Of a stretch of 64,000 nucleotides of DNA, positions 46,029-53,948 are shown piece by piece; the stretch's first letter is position 1; every line of letters begins with the position of its first letter. The DNA comes from Prostheceraeus crozeri. Its lineage: Eukaryota > Platyhelminthes > Polycladida > Euryleptidae. The stretch spans positions 248,001 to 312,000 of the forward strand of contig CAJQUW010015437.1 in the NCBI GenBank assembly GCA_907163375.1, in the 5' to 3' direction. The notes under the pieces are model-generated. The model did not search any database. It saw nothing but the letters and a program-made list of their open reading frames with translations, and had not been told where the DNA came from. Made by a program: the position numbers and the translations under genes.

Positions 46029-46394
46029 ATGGCGAAACGTAAAATGACGAAACGTAAAAATCAAAAGTCTTCAAAGTTTTCTTCAGCCATTCAAGCTCTC
46101 CGACGAATGAAAGCAAATCAGCGATACAATGCTATACGACATGCTAACGATAAATTCATTCGTGAAATTATTTCTCATGTGAGGAAGTTGAGGACGAAGA
46201 AATTAGCACCAAAACAACGAAAGTTACTTAAGCGATATGCTACAAAATTGCGTTTCATCTCCAATCCTAAAGTCACCCTTCAAAGAAAGAGGAAAACTCT
46301 AACACAAAAGGGTGGTTTCCTTTCAGCAATACTTCCGATGTTAGCTCCTGTCGTGGGTAACCTATTGGGTAATATCTTTGGCTCTAGACGTTAA
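46029..46394 (+). CDS. Small basic virion-associated protein (121 aa)
   Basis: A very basic product with Lys/Arg-rich repeats (AKRKMTKRKNQKSSK), a helical middle (VRKLRTKKLAPKQRKLLKRY), and a C-terminal QKGGFLSAILPMLAPVVGNL followed by LGNIFGSRR. This basic-domain-plus-QxGGFLxxLLP arrangement is common to a small protein encoded next to the ATPase in many animal Polintons and resembles adenovirus core/minor proteins. The hydrophobic tail could be amphipathic and membrane-active. The frame is intact, and its stop lies just ahead of the ATPase gene. Probable role: DNA condensation or a minor virion component. Confidence 0.65.
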   Translation: MAKRKMTKRKNQKSSKFSSAIQALRRMKANQRYNAIRHANDKFIREIISHVRKLRTKKLAPKQRKLLKRYATKLRFISNPKVTLQRKRKTLTQKGGFLSAILPMLAPVVGNLLGNIFGSRR

Positions 46395-46396
46395 TT

Positions 46397-46404
46397 ATGC
46401 AAAT
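46397..46404 (+). promoter_or_regulatory. ATGCAAAT motif upstream of the ATPase gene
   Basis: The octamer-like motif lies 22 bp before the ATPase ATG at 46,426, in the short gap after the basic protein gene. Confidence 0.35.
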
Positions 46405-46425
46405 GATGAATCTCAAAGTATTAAA

Positions 46426-47043
46426 ATGGATTTCAGACTTCAATGTGATAAAGTTCTGACTGTATCAGGTCCATCTCATGCAAGTAAAACTGTTTTCACG
46501 CTGAATTTATTGGATAAAAGAAGGGAGTTGTTTAAGGAACCTATCAATCGAGTGATTTGGTGTTATGGTATTTATCAATCGTCGCTGTTTCAGGAATTGC
46601 AAAGTCGCAACTTTATTCGACATGAAGGAATTATTGCAGTGGATAAACTTCAGTCTAATGATGTTGTTGTACTGGATGATTTATTAAAAGAAAGTAAGAA
46701 TTCAAAAGACGTTACAGATATGTTCACTCGCGCAGCACATCATAAAAGGTGTTTTATCATCTATATCACACAAAATTTGTTTCCTGATGGAAAAAAAGCT
46801 CGTACACGAAACCTGAATACACACTATTATGCTATTTTCAAGAATCCGCGAGATAAAAGTCAATTTGAAATTTTAGCGCGACAAGTTGCACCCAGAGGAT
46901 CAAAAGCCTTAATTGAAATTTTTCAAGCAGCTACTGAAAAACCATACGGTTACTTATTCATTGACTTTACGCAAGAGTGTCCGGAAGAATTTAGATTTCG
47001 AAGTGATATTTTGAAAACTCCCATGATTATCTACAAACTATGA
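46426..47043 (+). CDS. FtsK/HerA-type genome-packaging ATPase (205 aa)
   Basis: Residues 15-22, GPSHASKT, form the Walker A loop, and VVVLDD at 80-85 is Walker B. THHKR/CFIIYITQNLF further on corresponds to the sensor strand with a polar residue (Gln), and an Arg-rich segment (KKARTRNLNTHY) follows. Size and motif order match the A32/FtsK-like packaging ATPases of Polintons and adinto-like viruses, which translocate DNA into the procapsid. The ATG at 46,426 was chosen because upstream in-frame codons overlap the preceding gene and lack an ATG. The gene overlaps the next one by ATGA at 47,040-47,043. The frame is intact. Confidence 0.85.
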   Translation: MDFRLQCDKVLTVSGPSHASKTVFTLNLLDKRRELFKEPINRVIWCYGIYQSSLFQELQSRNFIRHEGIIAVDKLQSNDVVVLDDLLKESKNSKDVTDMFTRAAHHKRCFIIYITQNLFPDGKKARTRNLNTHYYAIFKNPRDKSQFEILARQVAPRGSKALIEIFQAATEKPYGYLFIDFTQECPEEFRFRSDILKTPMIIYKL

Positions 47044-47730
47044 GTTCTTATTCTCGCATGATTGTTATTCCTCAGGATGAATATGTACAATTGACTGCCA
47101 TGCAGCAAGTAAAGCAACCTCTTGCAAATCAAATATATAGGAAAGAAATAGATTATCAGCAAAATGTTCACATCAAAGATCCACATCGTGCTGTATTATT
47201 ACAATCGGAAACTGTTGAGCAATTGAAAACTTGAAGAATAAGATGCATGACTCTGTATCGACTGCTACACCTTTAGCATCTCGCGCACATGACATATCTC
47301 TTTCAACAGTATTGAACCCCATCTCAATGTAAATGATAGAGGAGAAATCATTACAGATGAAAATAAAGTGATTGATGCTTCACGTTATGAAGACTTGATT
47401 CAGTATGCGACACGTAGAAAGCGCCGTCAGGGCTATGTTCCACCTGGTTGGTCATACTTTCTTAAACTATTGAAAAAGCATAATGTGCCAAAATTTGCTT
47501 TGAATAATGAGACATTGAAAGAACTTGATTCAACAGTGGCTACTGCTCCAATGGTTCAGACGATGAAAATGCCAACAAATTGGTTTAAGACGTCACCTGC
47601 TACATCCCCTCCCACACTCACTAAGCAAACAAGAGGAAGAACTCGACGTAGATCTACATCACCACTAAAACTAGTAAAAGGAAAACGTAAAACAGCTCCT
47701 CCCAGGAAATACATGTTCTCAGACTATTAA
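47040..47730 (+). pseudogene. Uncharacterised Polinton protein downstream of the ATPase, two frameshifts
   Basis: The ATG overlaps the ATPase stop. The first part (47,040-47,234) reads MIVIPQDEYVQLTAMQQ. A second frame (47,243-47,335) carries SVSTATPLASRAHDISLSTV, and a third (from about 47,293) carries HLNVNDRGEIITDENKVIDA and DLIQYATRRKRRQGYVPPGW, ending in a basic tail at 47,730. The N-x-x-G-E-I-I...I-x-x-S-x-x-x-D-L-I pattern is shared by an uncharacterised protein found beside the ATPase in many animal Polintons. Breaks lie near 47,230 and 47,318. Confidence 0.6.
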
Positions 47731-47731
47731 T

Positions 47732-47947
47732 ATGAAGCAGATGTGTTGCTTGCCATGTAATGAGCCGTCAGAGGTGAATGTCGTTGTCACTTGCACTTGC
47801 TGCGCCAGCTCTCACAATGAAACCCCTAAGCAATGTGAACACGATCGCAAAACCGCTAAAGCTAAATGCTGCAGTTGTTGTAAATGTAGAAAGGCAAGAA
47901 AACAAAAAGATGAGAAGGAGGAAAAAGAGTCAGTCGTCATCGACTGA
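47732..47947 (+). CDS. Cys-rich small protein (71 aa)
   Basis: Begins MKQMCCLPCNEPSEVNVVV, then CTCCASSHNETPKQCEHD and AKAKCCSCCKCRKARKQKDE, and ends acidic. Fourteen cysteines in pairs and triplets suggest metal binding or a disulfide-rich fold. No family recognised. It overlaps the integrase start (47,910) in another frame, so it may in part be a shadow; the dense cysteines favour a real product or the remains of one. Confidence 0.35.
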   Translation: MKQMCCLPCNEPSEVNVVVTCTCCASSHNETPKQCEHDRKTAKAKCCSCCKCRKARKQKDEKEEKESVVID

Positions 47948-48981
47948 ACGTTTGAAGTCAATCTATTATGATGTAAAACATCCGGCAGGATTTGCATCTA
48001 TCAAGAAATTATCAAAAGCGAGTGGTCTTCCACAATCACAAGTAAAACGATGGTTAAAGGGTCAGGCTACATATATACTCCACAAACAAGCGAAAAAGAA
48101 GTAACGCACCCGCCATTATATTGTTCATGACATCGATGAACAGTGGCAAGCAGATTTGTGTGATGTCGCCTCCATTTCAAAACATAACTCGGGCCGCCAT
48201 TGATATTTTCTCGCGTTATGCGTGGGCTCAACCTTTAAAAACTAAAGAAGGGAAAGGAGTAGCAAAAGCATTCCAAACAAGTTTTCGAGAAGGTCACATT
48301 CCAAAAAGAATTCAGAGTGATCAAGGAAAAGAGTTTGAAAATCAGCATGTGAGAAGATTATTTGAGAGGCATGACATTGAGTTGTTTAGTGTAAAGAGTG
48401 CTTATAAAGCTGCACTCGTTGAACGTTTTAATCGCACATTAAAAAATCGCTTGTGACGACATTTTACTGCCAACTTGACACAAAATTGGACAAAGGTTCT
48501 ACAAGATACGCTCCATGCCTACAATCACTCTATCCATCGTTCTATTGGACGCAGACCAGTAGATGTAAATTTTGACAAGGTAGATAAAGTGCGCGAATCA
48601 TTCCAACGTAAACGCACTCATGTGAAAAGTGATGTGAAAATTGGTAATAAAGTTCGTATCTCAAAAGTGAAAAGTGTTTTTGCTAAAGGGTACCTTCCGA
48701 ATTGGACAGAGGAGGTATTTACAGTATCAAGGATTAATCAAAAAGACTCTCCGGCCACCTACAAGTTGAAAGATTACGATAATGAAGAAATTGAGGGTAG
48801 CTTTTACCGCGATGAGATTGAGGTAGTCACCGAAAGTGAAACATATTTGGTAGAGAAAATCATTCGATGTAAAAAACGGCAAGGTAAAGAATGGTGTCTT
48901 GTTAAATGGACTGGTTATCCTTCAAGTATGAACTCTTGGATGCGTCGTGCCGACATCTTTCATCTAAGTGATCGACAGTGA
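47910..48981 (+). pseudogene. Retroviral-type integrase with chromodomain, broken
   Basis: The order of domains is that of a Polinton c-integrase. An N-terminal helical part contains IYYDVKHPAGFASIKKLSKA, followed by an RNase-H-fold core with DEQWQADLCD (first Asp), SDQGKEFEN (second Asp) and ALVERFNRTLK (Glu), and a C-terminal part. The tail is a chromodomain (YLVEKIIRCKKR, EWCLVKWTGYPSSMNSW), which binds modified histones and can steer insertion. Three breaks are visible: TAA at 48,102-48,104, a frameshift or small deletion near 48,190 in the first core strand, and TGA at 48,454-48,456. The gene is dead here. Its product would process AG...CT ends and make the 6-bp duplications. Confidence 0.85.
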
Positions 48982-48984
48982 TTC

Positions 48985-48992
48985 ATGCAAAG
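48985..48992 (+). promoter_or_regulatory. ATGCAAAG motif upstream of the minor virion gene
   Basis: Lies 31 bp before the ATG at 49,023, in the first intergenic gap after the integrase. Confidence 0.35.
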
Positions 48993-49022
48993 TTGTAACT
49001 AACAATGTTTAGGGTTTAAGCT

Positions 49023-49478
49023 ATGAATCCAACTGCCTCATTTTATTCACGACCCTCCTATGTAAGTGGTGGAGGACAAATTTACATCGGCGCTCGCCGC
49101 CAACGTGGAGGTAGCATACTTGGTGCACTGAAATCTGTTGTAGCACCTCTCATATCCAATGTCGGTAGATCTTTAAAACGAAATGTTTTAAGTAATGCCG
49201 TTGGGTTTGCTGGTGATGTTGCTAGTGATCTTTCCAGAGGTAGAAGTTTTAAGAGCAGTTTGTTGACTCGTGGGAAGGAACGCGGTTTAAAAACATTGAA
49301 GCAGACCTTTGCTGGTGTTACTCAAGGAAAGAAATCACCTAAACGAATGAATAAAGGAAAGAGGAAACATCGCGGAGCTGGTAAGGTGCGATCTTCAGTC
49401 AAAAGGCATTCACGCAAACGTCGCAGAGGCTCTAATCATTCATCAGGCGCTAAACGACGACGCTGCTATAACTTCTAA
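49023..49478 (+). CDS. Minor virion protein, pVI/pX-like (151 aa)
   Basis: Starts MNPTASFYSRPSYVSGGGQI and continues YIGARRQRGGSILGALKSVV, with a Gly-rich N-terminus, an amphipathic/hydrophobic segment APLISNVGRSLKRN, and a middle VGFAGDVASDLSRGRSFKSS. The C-terminal third is extremely basic (RKRRRGSNHSSGAKRRR). FY..GG.xY.G..RQRGG followed by a helix and a basic tail, immediately upstream of the capsid gene, is the usual arrangement in animal Polintons; the protein is compared with adenovirus minor core or cement proteins. The frame is intact and the gene ends 2 bp before the capsid ATG. Likely role: interior capsid or DNA-binding component. Confidence 0.7.
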   Translation: MNPTASFYSRPSYVSGGGQIYIGARRQRGGSILGALKSVVAPLISNVGRSLKRNVLSNAVGFAGDVASDLSRGRSFKSSLLTRGKERGLKTLKQTFAGVTQGKKSPKRMNKGKRKHRGAGKVRSSVKRHSRKRRRGSNHSSGAKRRRCYNF

Positions 49479-49480
49479 TC

Positions 49481-50757
49481 ATGGAGTGTAAAACTTCCGG
49501 TTTTTGTTTGTTTGATCAACAAGCCATACAGACAGATATTCTTAGTTCAAGTATTGTAGATTATCATCCTCGAACAGCTGAGAATGCTGGCCCCATTGAA
49601 TTTGTTATTCCTGGTGGTAGTCATAATTACATAGATTTGAGTTATGCGATGGTTGATTTGAGGTTTAAAATTCAGCAAGCAGATGGAACTGCTATTGACG
49701 ATGCACATAAAGTTGGACTGAACAATTTACCATTGACTACATTACTTCGCGATGTTTCTCTAACGATTGGAGAGCAGCAGGTGGAAGGTGGTCAAAGCGA
49801 TTATCCCTATAAATCATATTTCAATCATGTATCACAGTTTCATCCAGCAGCACAAAAAAGTCATATGGAAGCCATGGGATGGTACAGAGATGAAGCAGGA
49901 AAATTTGAGGTTGAAACAAACAGTGGCTTTGTAAAGCGATCTGCTATGATTAAAGATAGTAAAGTATGTCAGCTATATGGTCCGCTGAATTTAGACTTCT
50001 TTAGACAGTCAAAGTTTTACTCTGTAATACCAGCATGCGACTCAAGCTGACATTGAATAAGCCTGAATTTGCGCTGAATGCATTTGGTAAAGTTGACAAT
50101 TTTAGAATTCATGTGGAAGATATTGCACTTTACATTCGTCGAGTAGTACCGAATCCAAGTGTCATTAGAGGATATGCTGAAGGTCTTAACCGCCAAAATG
50201 CCATTTACCCCGTTCAGCATACAAAGCTTCTCACCTTTACAATTCCGAAAGATCAAAAGAGTTTCATGAAAGATGGCCTCTTTCCATCGGAAGCACCGAA
50301 GCTCCTCATGGTGGCAATGGTTGAAAATGATGCATTTAATGGTAATATAAAGAAGAATCCTTTCAATTTTAAACACAATCAGTTAAGTGAAATTGCTTTA
50401 CGTGTAAATGGTGTGAGTCATCCTGGTCCACCCTACAAACCAGATTTTGCTGCGGATCAATTTATGCGCAGTTATGTTGATTTTATGGATGTCTTTGGCT
50501 TTGACAATACGGATGACACCAACGGACTCACTATAAAAGAGTTTAAGAGTGGATATACTATTTATGCATTTGACTTGACTGCTGACAGCGATATTAGTGC
50601 CCCCTATCGTCAAGCGAACGTGCCTCATAATATTCGTTTGGATTTGTAGTTCAAAAGAACACTACCTGAGACGATCAATGTATTAATTTATGCAGTCTTC
50701 GATTCAAATATTGAAATTACAAAGTATCGTGACGTGATTCTTCAGTATAATCGTTAA
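49481..50757 (+). pseudogene. Major capsid protein (double jelly-roll), frameshift and in-frame stop
   Basis: The N-terminal half (49,481 to about 50,030) contains LFDQQAIQTDILSSSIVDYH, IEFVIPGGSHNYIDLSYAMV and LRDVSLTIGEQQVEGG. The C-terminal half, in another frame, contains ALYIRRVVPNPSVIRGYAEG, KSFMKDGLFPSEAPKLLMVA and DFMDVFGFDNTDD. These are hallmark blocks of Polinton/adinto-like double jelly-roll capsid proteins, which form the hexon trimers. A frameshift lies near 50,030. A TAG at 50,647-50,649 interrupts the last strand; the frame then continues with LPETINVLIYAVFDSN, clear capsid C-terminus, to TAA at 50,755-50,757, which overlaps the protease ATG. Confidence 0.85.
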
Positions 50758-51185
50758 TGAGTTGGTTGACTGCTGACGATATTAAGACTAAAGTGCAGCG
50801 TAATGCAGACGAAGCGACGTTGAAAGCTTTCGATAATGTCTATTCACTCGATACCTTACCACTTGCAGTAAATCAATATCCCATCTTTATTGTGCTAAAC
50901 ACTCATTCGCAGAATTTAGGCGGTGCGCATTGGAAAGCGATCTTTATTGGAGAAGACCGACGTGGTGAACTATTTGACTCTCTTCCTCAACCTCCAAATA
51001 TACCAACACAGCAGTGTTTGAGAAAACATACGCGTCAATATCAGCGAAATGAACGCATACTACAACATCCACTTTCATCAACGTGTGGTGCTTTTGTACT
51101 GTACTTCATCTTAAAACGTTTACATGTATCTCGATTTGTATCTGTTATTCAAAACTTTTCATGTAATCCTCTAATGAAAAAATGA
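50757..51185 (+). CDS. Adenain-type maturation cysteine protease (142 aa)
   Basis: The catalytic set is visible: His58 in GGAHWKAIFI, Asp74 in GELFDSL, Gln103 in ILQHPLSS and Cys110 in SSTCGAFVLYF. This is the His-Asp/Glu-Gln-Cys order of adenovirus protease and Ulp1-like enzymes, which cleave virion precursor proteins. The length is short but consistent with compact Polinton proteases. The start overlaps the capsid stop (TAATG). The frame is intact, unlike the neighbouring capsid and integrase genes. It converges with the minus-strand TBP gene, with AATAAA near 51,210. Confidence 0.85.
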   Translation: MSWLTADDIKTKVQRNADEATLKAFDNVYSLDTLPLAVNQYPIFIVLNTHSQNLGGAHWKAIFIGEDRRGELFDSLPQPPNIPTQQCLRKHTRQYQRNERILQHPLSSTCGAFVLYFILKRLHVSRFVSVIQNFSCNPLMKK

Positions 51186-51219
51186 TTTGTAAGTTCTATC
51201 ATGATTTGAAATAAAAACA

Positions 51220-51786
51220 TCATGTTGGAAAAATTGTTTTTTGTTTTACAATCCGCTGGGTACGTACATACTCGATGAGATAGTCTAGGATCACATTTGC
51301 TTGTACATGAGATTTTAGTCCAGTAATGATCACTTTACTATTATGAAAGATTGCCACATGCACAGGTAACCAACAACTAATGAGAGCTGCAGGAAAAAGT
51401 TCGGGTTCATAACACAAATTGTAACTGCTGGTACGAAATTTCAAAAATGATACACTTTCACTCAATTGAGTAGAGATCACCATATTGTCCACAGTCAGAT
51501 TCGACATCACACACCTCTCCCTCTTCCATATCCGACGTAGTAGTCTTTGTAGCTCTAAGCGCATTGACTGTGCCGATGAATGAGAAAGGGCGCCCAGAAT
51601 CTGTACAGTCCCATTTGGGAAGAGTTGAAGATTCCGTGAATTGTTCATCTTCACCACTAACATTTGAGGTCGGCCCGGGTAATACTTGCTGTTTGGAAGG
51701 TGTTGGGGTAATGTTGTGAGATCGATTTTGGTGTAGAGTCTGAAGCGACGGAGAATGTTGACGATGGTGTAGCGATGGCGCTTCAT
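51220..51786 (-). CDS. TATA-binding-protein homologue (188 aa)
   Basis: From the ATG at 51,786 the product is almost exactly a TBP core: two direct repeats, roughly residues 20-85 and 98-175. Repeat 1 has KIDLTTLPQHLPNSKYYPG, then LFPNGTVQILGA. Repeat 2 has NMVISTQLSESVSFLKF, CYEPELFPAALIS and VAIFHNSKVIITGLKS, closely matching the YEPELFPG...IF.SGK...TGAK signature of eukaryotic TBP. Of the four Phe positions that kink DNA in TBP, Phe131, Phe148 and Phe56 have counterparts; the first in repeat 1 is replaced (PGRPQM). The element's TATA promoters at 43.54, 61.79 and 62.31 kb are natural targets. It overlaps the tail of the preceding frame by about 330 bp. It could also interfere with host TFIID; which is unknown. 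Confidence 0.8.
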   Translation of the reverse strand: MKRHRYTIVNILRRFRLYTKIDLTTLPQHLPNSKYYPGRPQMLVVKMNNSRNLQLFPNGTVQILGALSHSSAQSMRLELQRLLRRIWKRERCVMSNLTVDNMVISTQLSESVSFLKFRTSSYNLCYEPELFPAALISCWLPVHVAIFHNSKVIITGLKSHVQANVILDYLIEYVRTQRIVKQKTIFPT

Positions 51787-52108
51787 GATGAAAGAATGAG
51801 TAAATTGAGCGATGTACCTTCCTTTTATACTTTTCCCAACTACCATGATGAAATGTGAAGTTAGTATGAAGTTGGGAATGATAGAGTTGAATTCGCCGAT
51901 TGTTGACGCGCAGCCAGATGCGATTTCCAATACGTGAATGTCTTTTCATATAGAAGTATTTCAAATCCTTCATGATATGATGTAGAGATTGAAAATGACG
52001 ATAAGATAAAGCAAACTCTCTTCTCACATTTCCAGTTGAATCTTTGAAATAGACGTTTCGATCATGATCCGTTTCAATACGTTGTACGGAATCTAATTTC
52101 CAACTCAT
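51458..52108 (-). CDS. Uncharacterised protein, paralogue 1 of a tandem pair (216 aa)
   Basis: Residues 1-110 (MSWKLDSVQRIETDHDRNVY, FKDSTGNVRREFALSYRHFQ, HSRIGNRIWLRVNNRRIQLY, WEKYKRKVHRSIYSFFHHE) align with the neighbouring 52,131-52,496 protein. The motif F-K-x-S-x-G...L-x-x-R-x-F-x-x-L faintly recalls PC4-type single-strand DNA-binding coactivators, but this is weak. The shared domain ends almost exactly where the TBP ATG begins. The remaining ~107 residues are His/Ser/Thr-rich, turn acidic (SGEDEQ, DMEEGEVCDVESD), and overlap the TBP gene in another frame. The tail may be real (overprinting) or only an open shadow. Confidence 0.55.
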   Translation of the reverse strand: MSWKLDSVQRIETDHDRNVYFKDSTGNVRREFALSYRHFQSLHHIMKDLKYFYMKRHSRIGNRIWLRVNNRRIQLYHSQLHTNFTFHHGSWEKYKRKVHRSIYSFFHHEAPSLHHRQHSPSLQTLHQNRSHNITPTPSKQQVLPGPTSNVSGEDEQFTESSTLPKWDCTDSGRPFSFIGTVNALRATKTTTSDMEEGEVCDVESDCGQYGDLYSIE

Positions 52109-52130
52109 GGTGCGTGGTAGTCATGTCTGA

Positions 52131-52496
52131 TTAAGATTTGCATAGTAGGGCGATGAACTCACGACGAATAAATGTCATGATGGAGCGATGTGTGTATCTT
52201 CTATACTTCTCCAAATTGTATTTGCGAAATGAGAAACAGTTTGCGGAATGAGAATGGCAGATTTGAATTTCATTTCTGTAATGTTGAAGCCAAACTTGAT
52301 CATCCAAGGAGATGAATCTTAATGTTTCAAAATATTCCAAATCCCTGGTATCATCGAGGTTGACAAATTGTCGCCATGTTAATGTAATACCTCTTGGTGT
52401 ATGACCATCAGAATTTTTGAAATGTACTTTTCCATCACGATCAACTCTGATATATTGTAGAGAGTCCAAAATCCAAGTCTTCATGATGTTATGCAA
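52131..52496 (-). CDS. Uncharacterised protein, paralogue 2 of a tandem pair (121 aa)
   Basis: A single-domain version of the neighbouring protein: TWILDSLQYIRVDRDGKVHF, KNSDGHTPRGITLTWRQFVN and LEKYRRYTHRSIMTFIRREF. The best-supported ATG is either 52,496 or the fifth codon at 52,484. It is transcribed away from the gene at 52,520; the two starts are only about 23-35 bp apart, so they share a bidirectional promoter. Downstream on the same strand come paralogue 1 and the TBP. Weak PC4-like pattern (G-x-x-P-x-G-I-x-L). Being beside the TBP gene hints at a role in transcription, by inference only. Confidence 0.55.
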   Translation of the reverse strand: MHNIMKTWILDSLQYIRVDRDGKVHFKNSDGHTPRGITLTWRQFVNLDDTRDLEYFETLRFISLDDQVWLQHYRNEIQICHSHSANCFSFRKYNLEKYRRYTHRSIMTFIRREFIALLCKS

Positions 52497-52498
52497 AG
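52491..52498 (+). promoter_or_regulatory. ATGCAAAG motif at the divergent promoter
   Basis: Lies 22 bp before the ATG at 52,520 and overlaps the first codons of the minus-strand gene. Followed by AATATAAAA. Confidence 0.35.
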
Positions 52499-52519
52499 TC
52501 GCAGATCAGCAATATAAAA

Positions 52520-53917
52520 ATGTCGTTTTATCATATTTTGCTTAGCAATGCGGCCGCAAATAGATTTGCTAGTAATCGAGCCGCACTCTTTTCTACTCCC
52601 ATTGATCATACACAACAGCTAAATGGAAATTGGGAAGTGGGTGTCACTCAACTTGTTTATAGCAACTGTGTCTATACTTTTGATCATGAGGTGATGACTA
52701 TTAATATGAGACGTACAGCTTCTTACCAATGTGAAAAGGGCTGCCGAGTATACATTCCACAGTGGCCAAAGAAAGATCTCTTATCATGTAAAAAGTTAAT
52801 ATATGATTTCCTGAATAAAGCGTGTAAACATATTGTCCAATTTACTCCGCACAATGATGATCATAATTATGTACATCATGTAGTTGAGAAAGATTGGATT
52901 GTTGGTTTAAGTCCAAGTTTAAGAAATGATTTAGGTTACCTCGCTAGCGCCTTAACAAGCTATGATAACTTTAACGTTAATTACCACATAAGTGGTTATA
53001 AACAGTTAGTATATCGAGAGGAAGCTTATTATGTAGATTTTATTCCAAGAAATGAGAAGACGTTGGTGAAGAAGATTGTGATTAAGCCAAGAAAGACAAA
53101 CATGACTCCTGAAACATTATTGAAGAAATTTAATTATCTCCTTCGAGTTGATGGTAAACAAGTGGCAACATTGACTTATATCAAATCATCTAATCATATT
53201 GCAATAAGTAAATTAAATGATGATGATCTAGTATTAGTTTGTTCAAAAGATTTTCATCAGTTCTTACGACATCATTCTGCAGCTGTTCATGGAAAATTTG
53301 ATATGCAACATTTACCATGTGAAAGGTCAAATCAATTTGATACAGAATGGACCGTATCTTTATACAGAAAGTGTGTAGAGCCTTTAGGTAGTATCTTACA
53401 TGAAACAAGAGTGTTGATGCCTCGCATTATTACTTCAGTTAAATTGGTTGTAGATTATTTAAATGAAGTGATTAATGAGCAACATATTTCATTTTCTGAA
53501 AAAGAAGGTACTTTGTCTCACACTATAAGTGGAAAAGGTATTGAACTAATTATGGATAAAACTCTAATGGACATTTTGGGTTTTGATCAAAATATCTTCA
53601 AAAGTGGTACTGTAACGAAAGCTAGCGCAGACATGTCGCTGTTGCGTCGTATTAACTATTTTCAGATATATTCCAATATTGGTGAAGATGTACGTGTGGG
53701 AGATGTTGAAGCTCCATTGCTAGCAATGATACCATACCAGCCAAAAAGCTGCAGTATTTTATCTGAGCATACTTTCAAGAAAGTGCATTATACAAAGCTG
53801 AAATCAAACTACATCCCACAAATTGATATTGCAATTTATGACGATGCTGGTGCGTTGATTCCTTTTCATAAAGATGCTGTGACAAGTATCACACTCCATT
53901 TCCGAATGAAGAGTTAA
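52520..53917 (+). CDS. Polinton capsid-associated 'LHFR' protein, paralogue 1 (465 aa)
   Basis: The N-terminus reads FYHILLSNAAANRFASNRAA, then LNGNWEVGVTQLVYSN, the hallmark of a family near-universal in animal Polintons (L-x-S-N-x-S...F-x-x-N...L-x-G-x-W-E-V-G). It ends VRVGDVEAPLLAMIPY, then FKKVHYTKLKSNYIPQIDIA and a final TSITLHFRMKS, the family's conserved LHFR end. The frame is complete. The family has no settled function; its linkage to capsid genes and predicted beta-rich make-up suggest a penton, spike or other structural role. The next gene is a diverged paralogue. Confidence 0.75.
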   Translation: MSFYHILLSNAAANRFASNRAALFSTPIDHTQQLNGNWEVGVTQLVYSNCVYTFDHEVMTINMRRTASYQCEKGCRVYIPQWPKKDLLSCKKLIYDFLNKACKHIVQFTPHNDDHNYVHHVVEKDWIVGLSPSLRNDLGYLASALTSYDNFNVNYHISGYKQLVYREEAYYVDFIPRNEKTLVKKIVIKPRKTNMTPETLLKKFNYLLRVDGKQVATLTYIKSSNHIAISKLNDDDLVLVCSKDFHQFLRHHSAAVHGKFDMQHLPCERSNQFDTEWTVSLYRKCVEPLGSILHETRVLMPRIITSVKLVVDYLNEVINEQHISFSEKEGTLSHTISGKGIELIMDKTLMDILGFDQNIFKSGTVTKASADMSLLRRINYFQIYSNIGEDVRVGDVEAPLLAMIPYQPKSCSILSEHTFKKVHYTKLKSNYIPQIDIAIYDDAGALIPFHKDAVTSITLHFRMKS

Positions 53918-53924
53918 TGCAAAA
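53917..53924 (+). promoter_or_regulatory. ATGCAAAA motif upstream of the second 'LHFR' gene
   Basis: Lies 24 bp before the frame start at 53,949 (33 bp before the second Met), overlapping the stop codon of the preceding gene. Confidence 0.35.
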
Positions 53925-53948
53925 GTATGCTAATATATTTTTTCCAAT

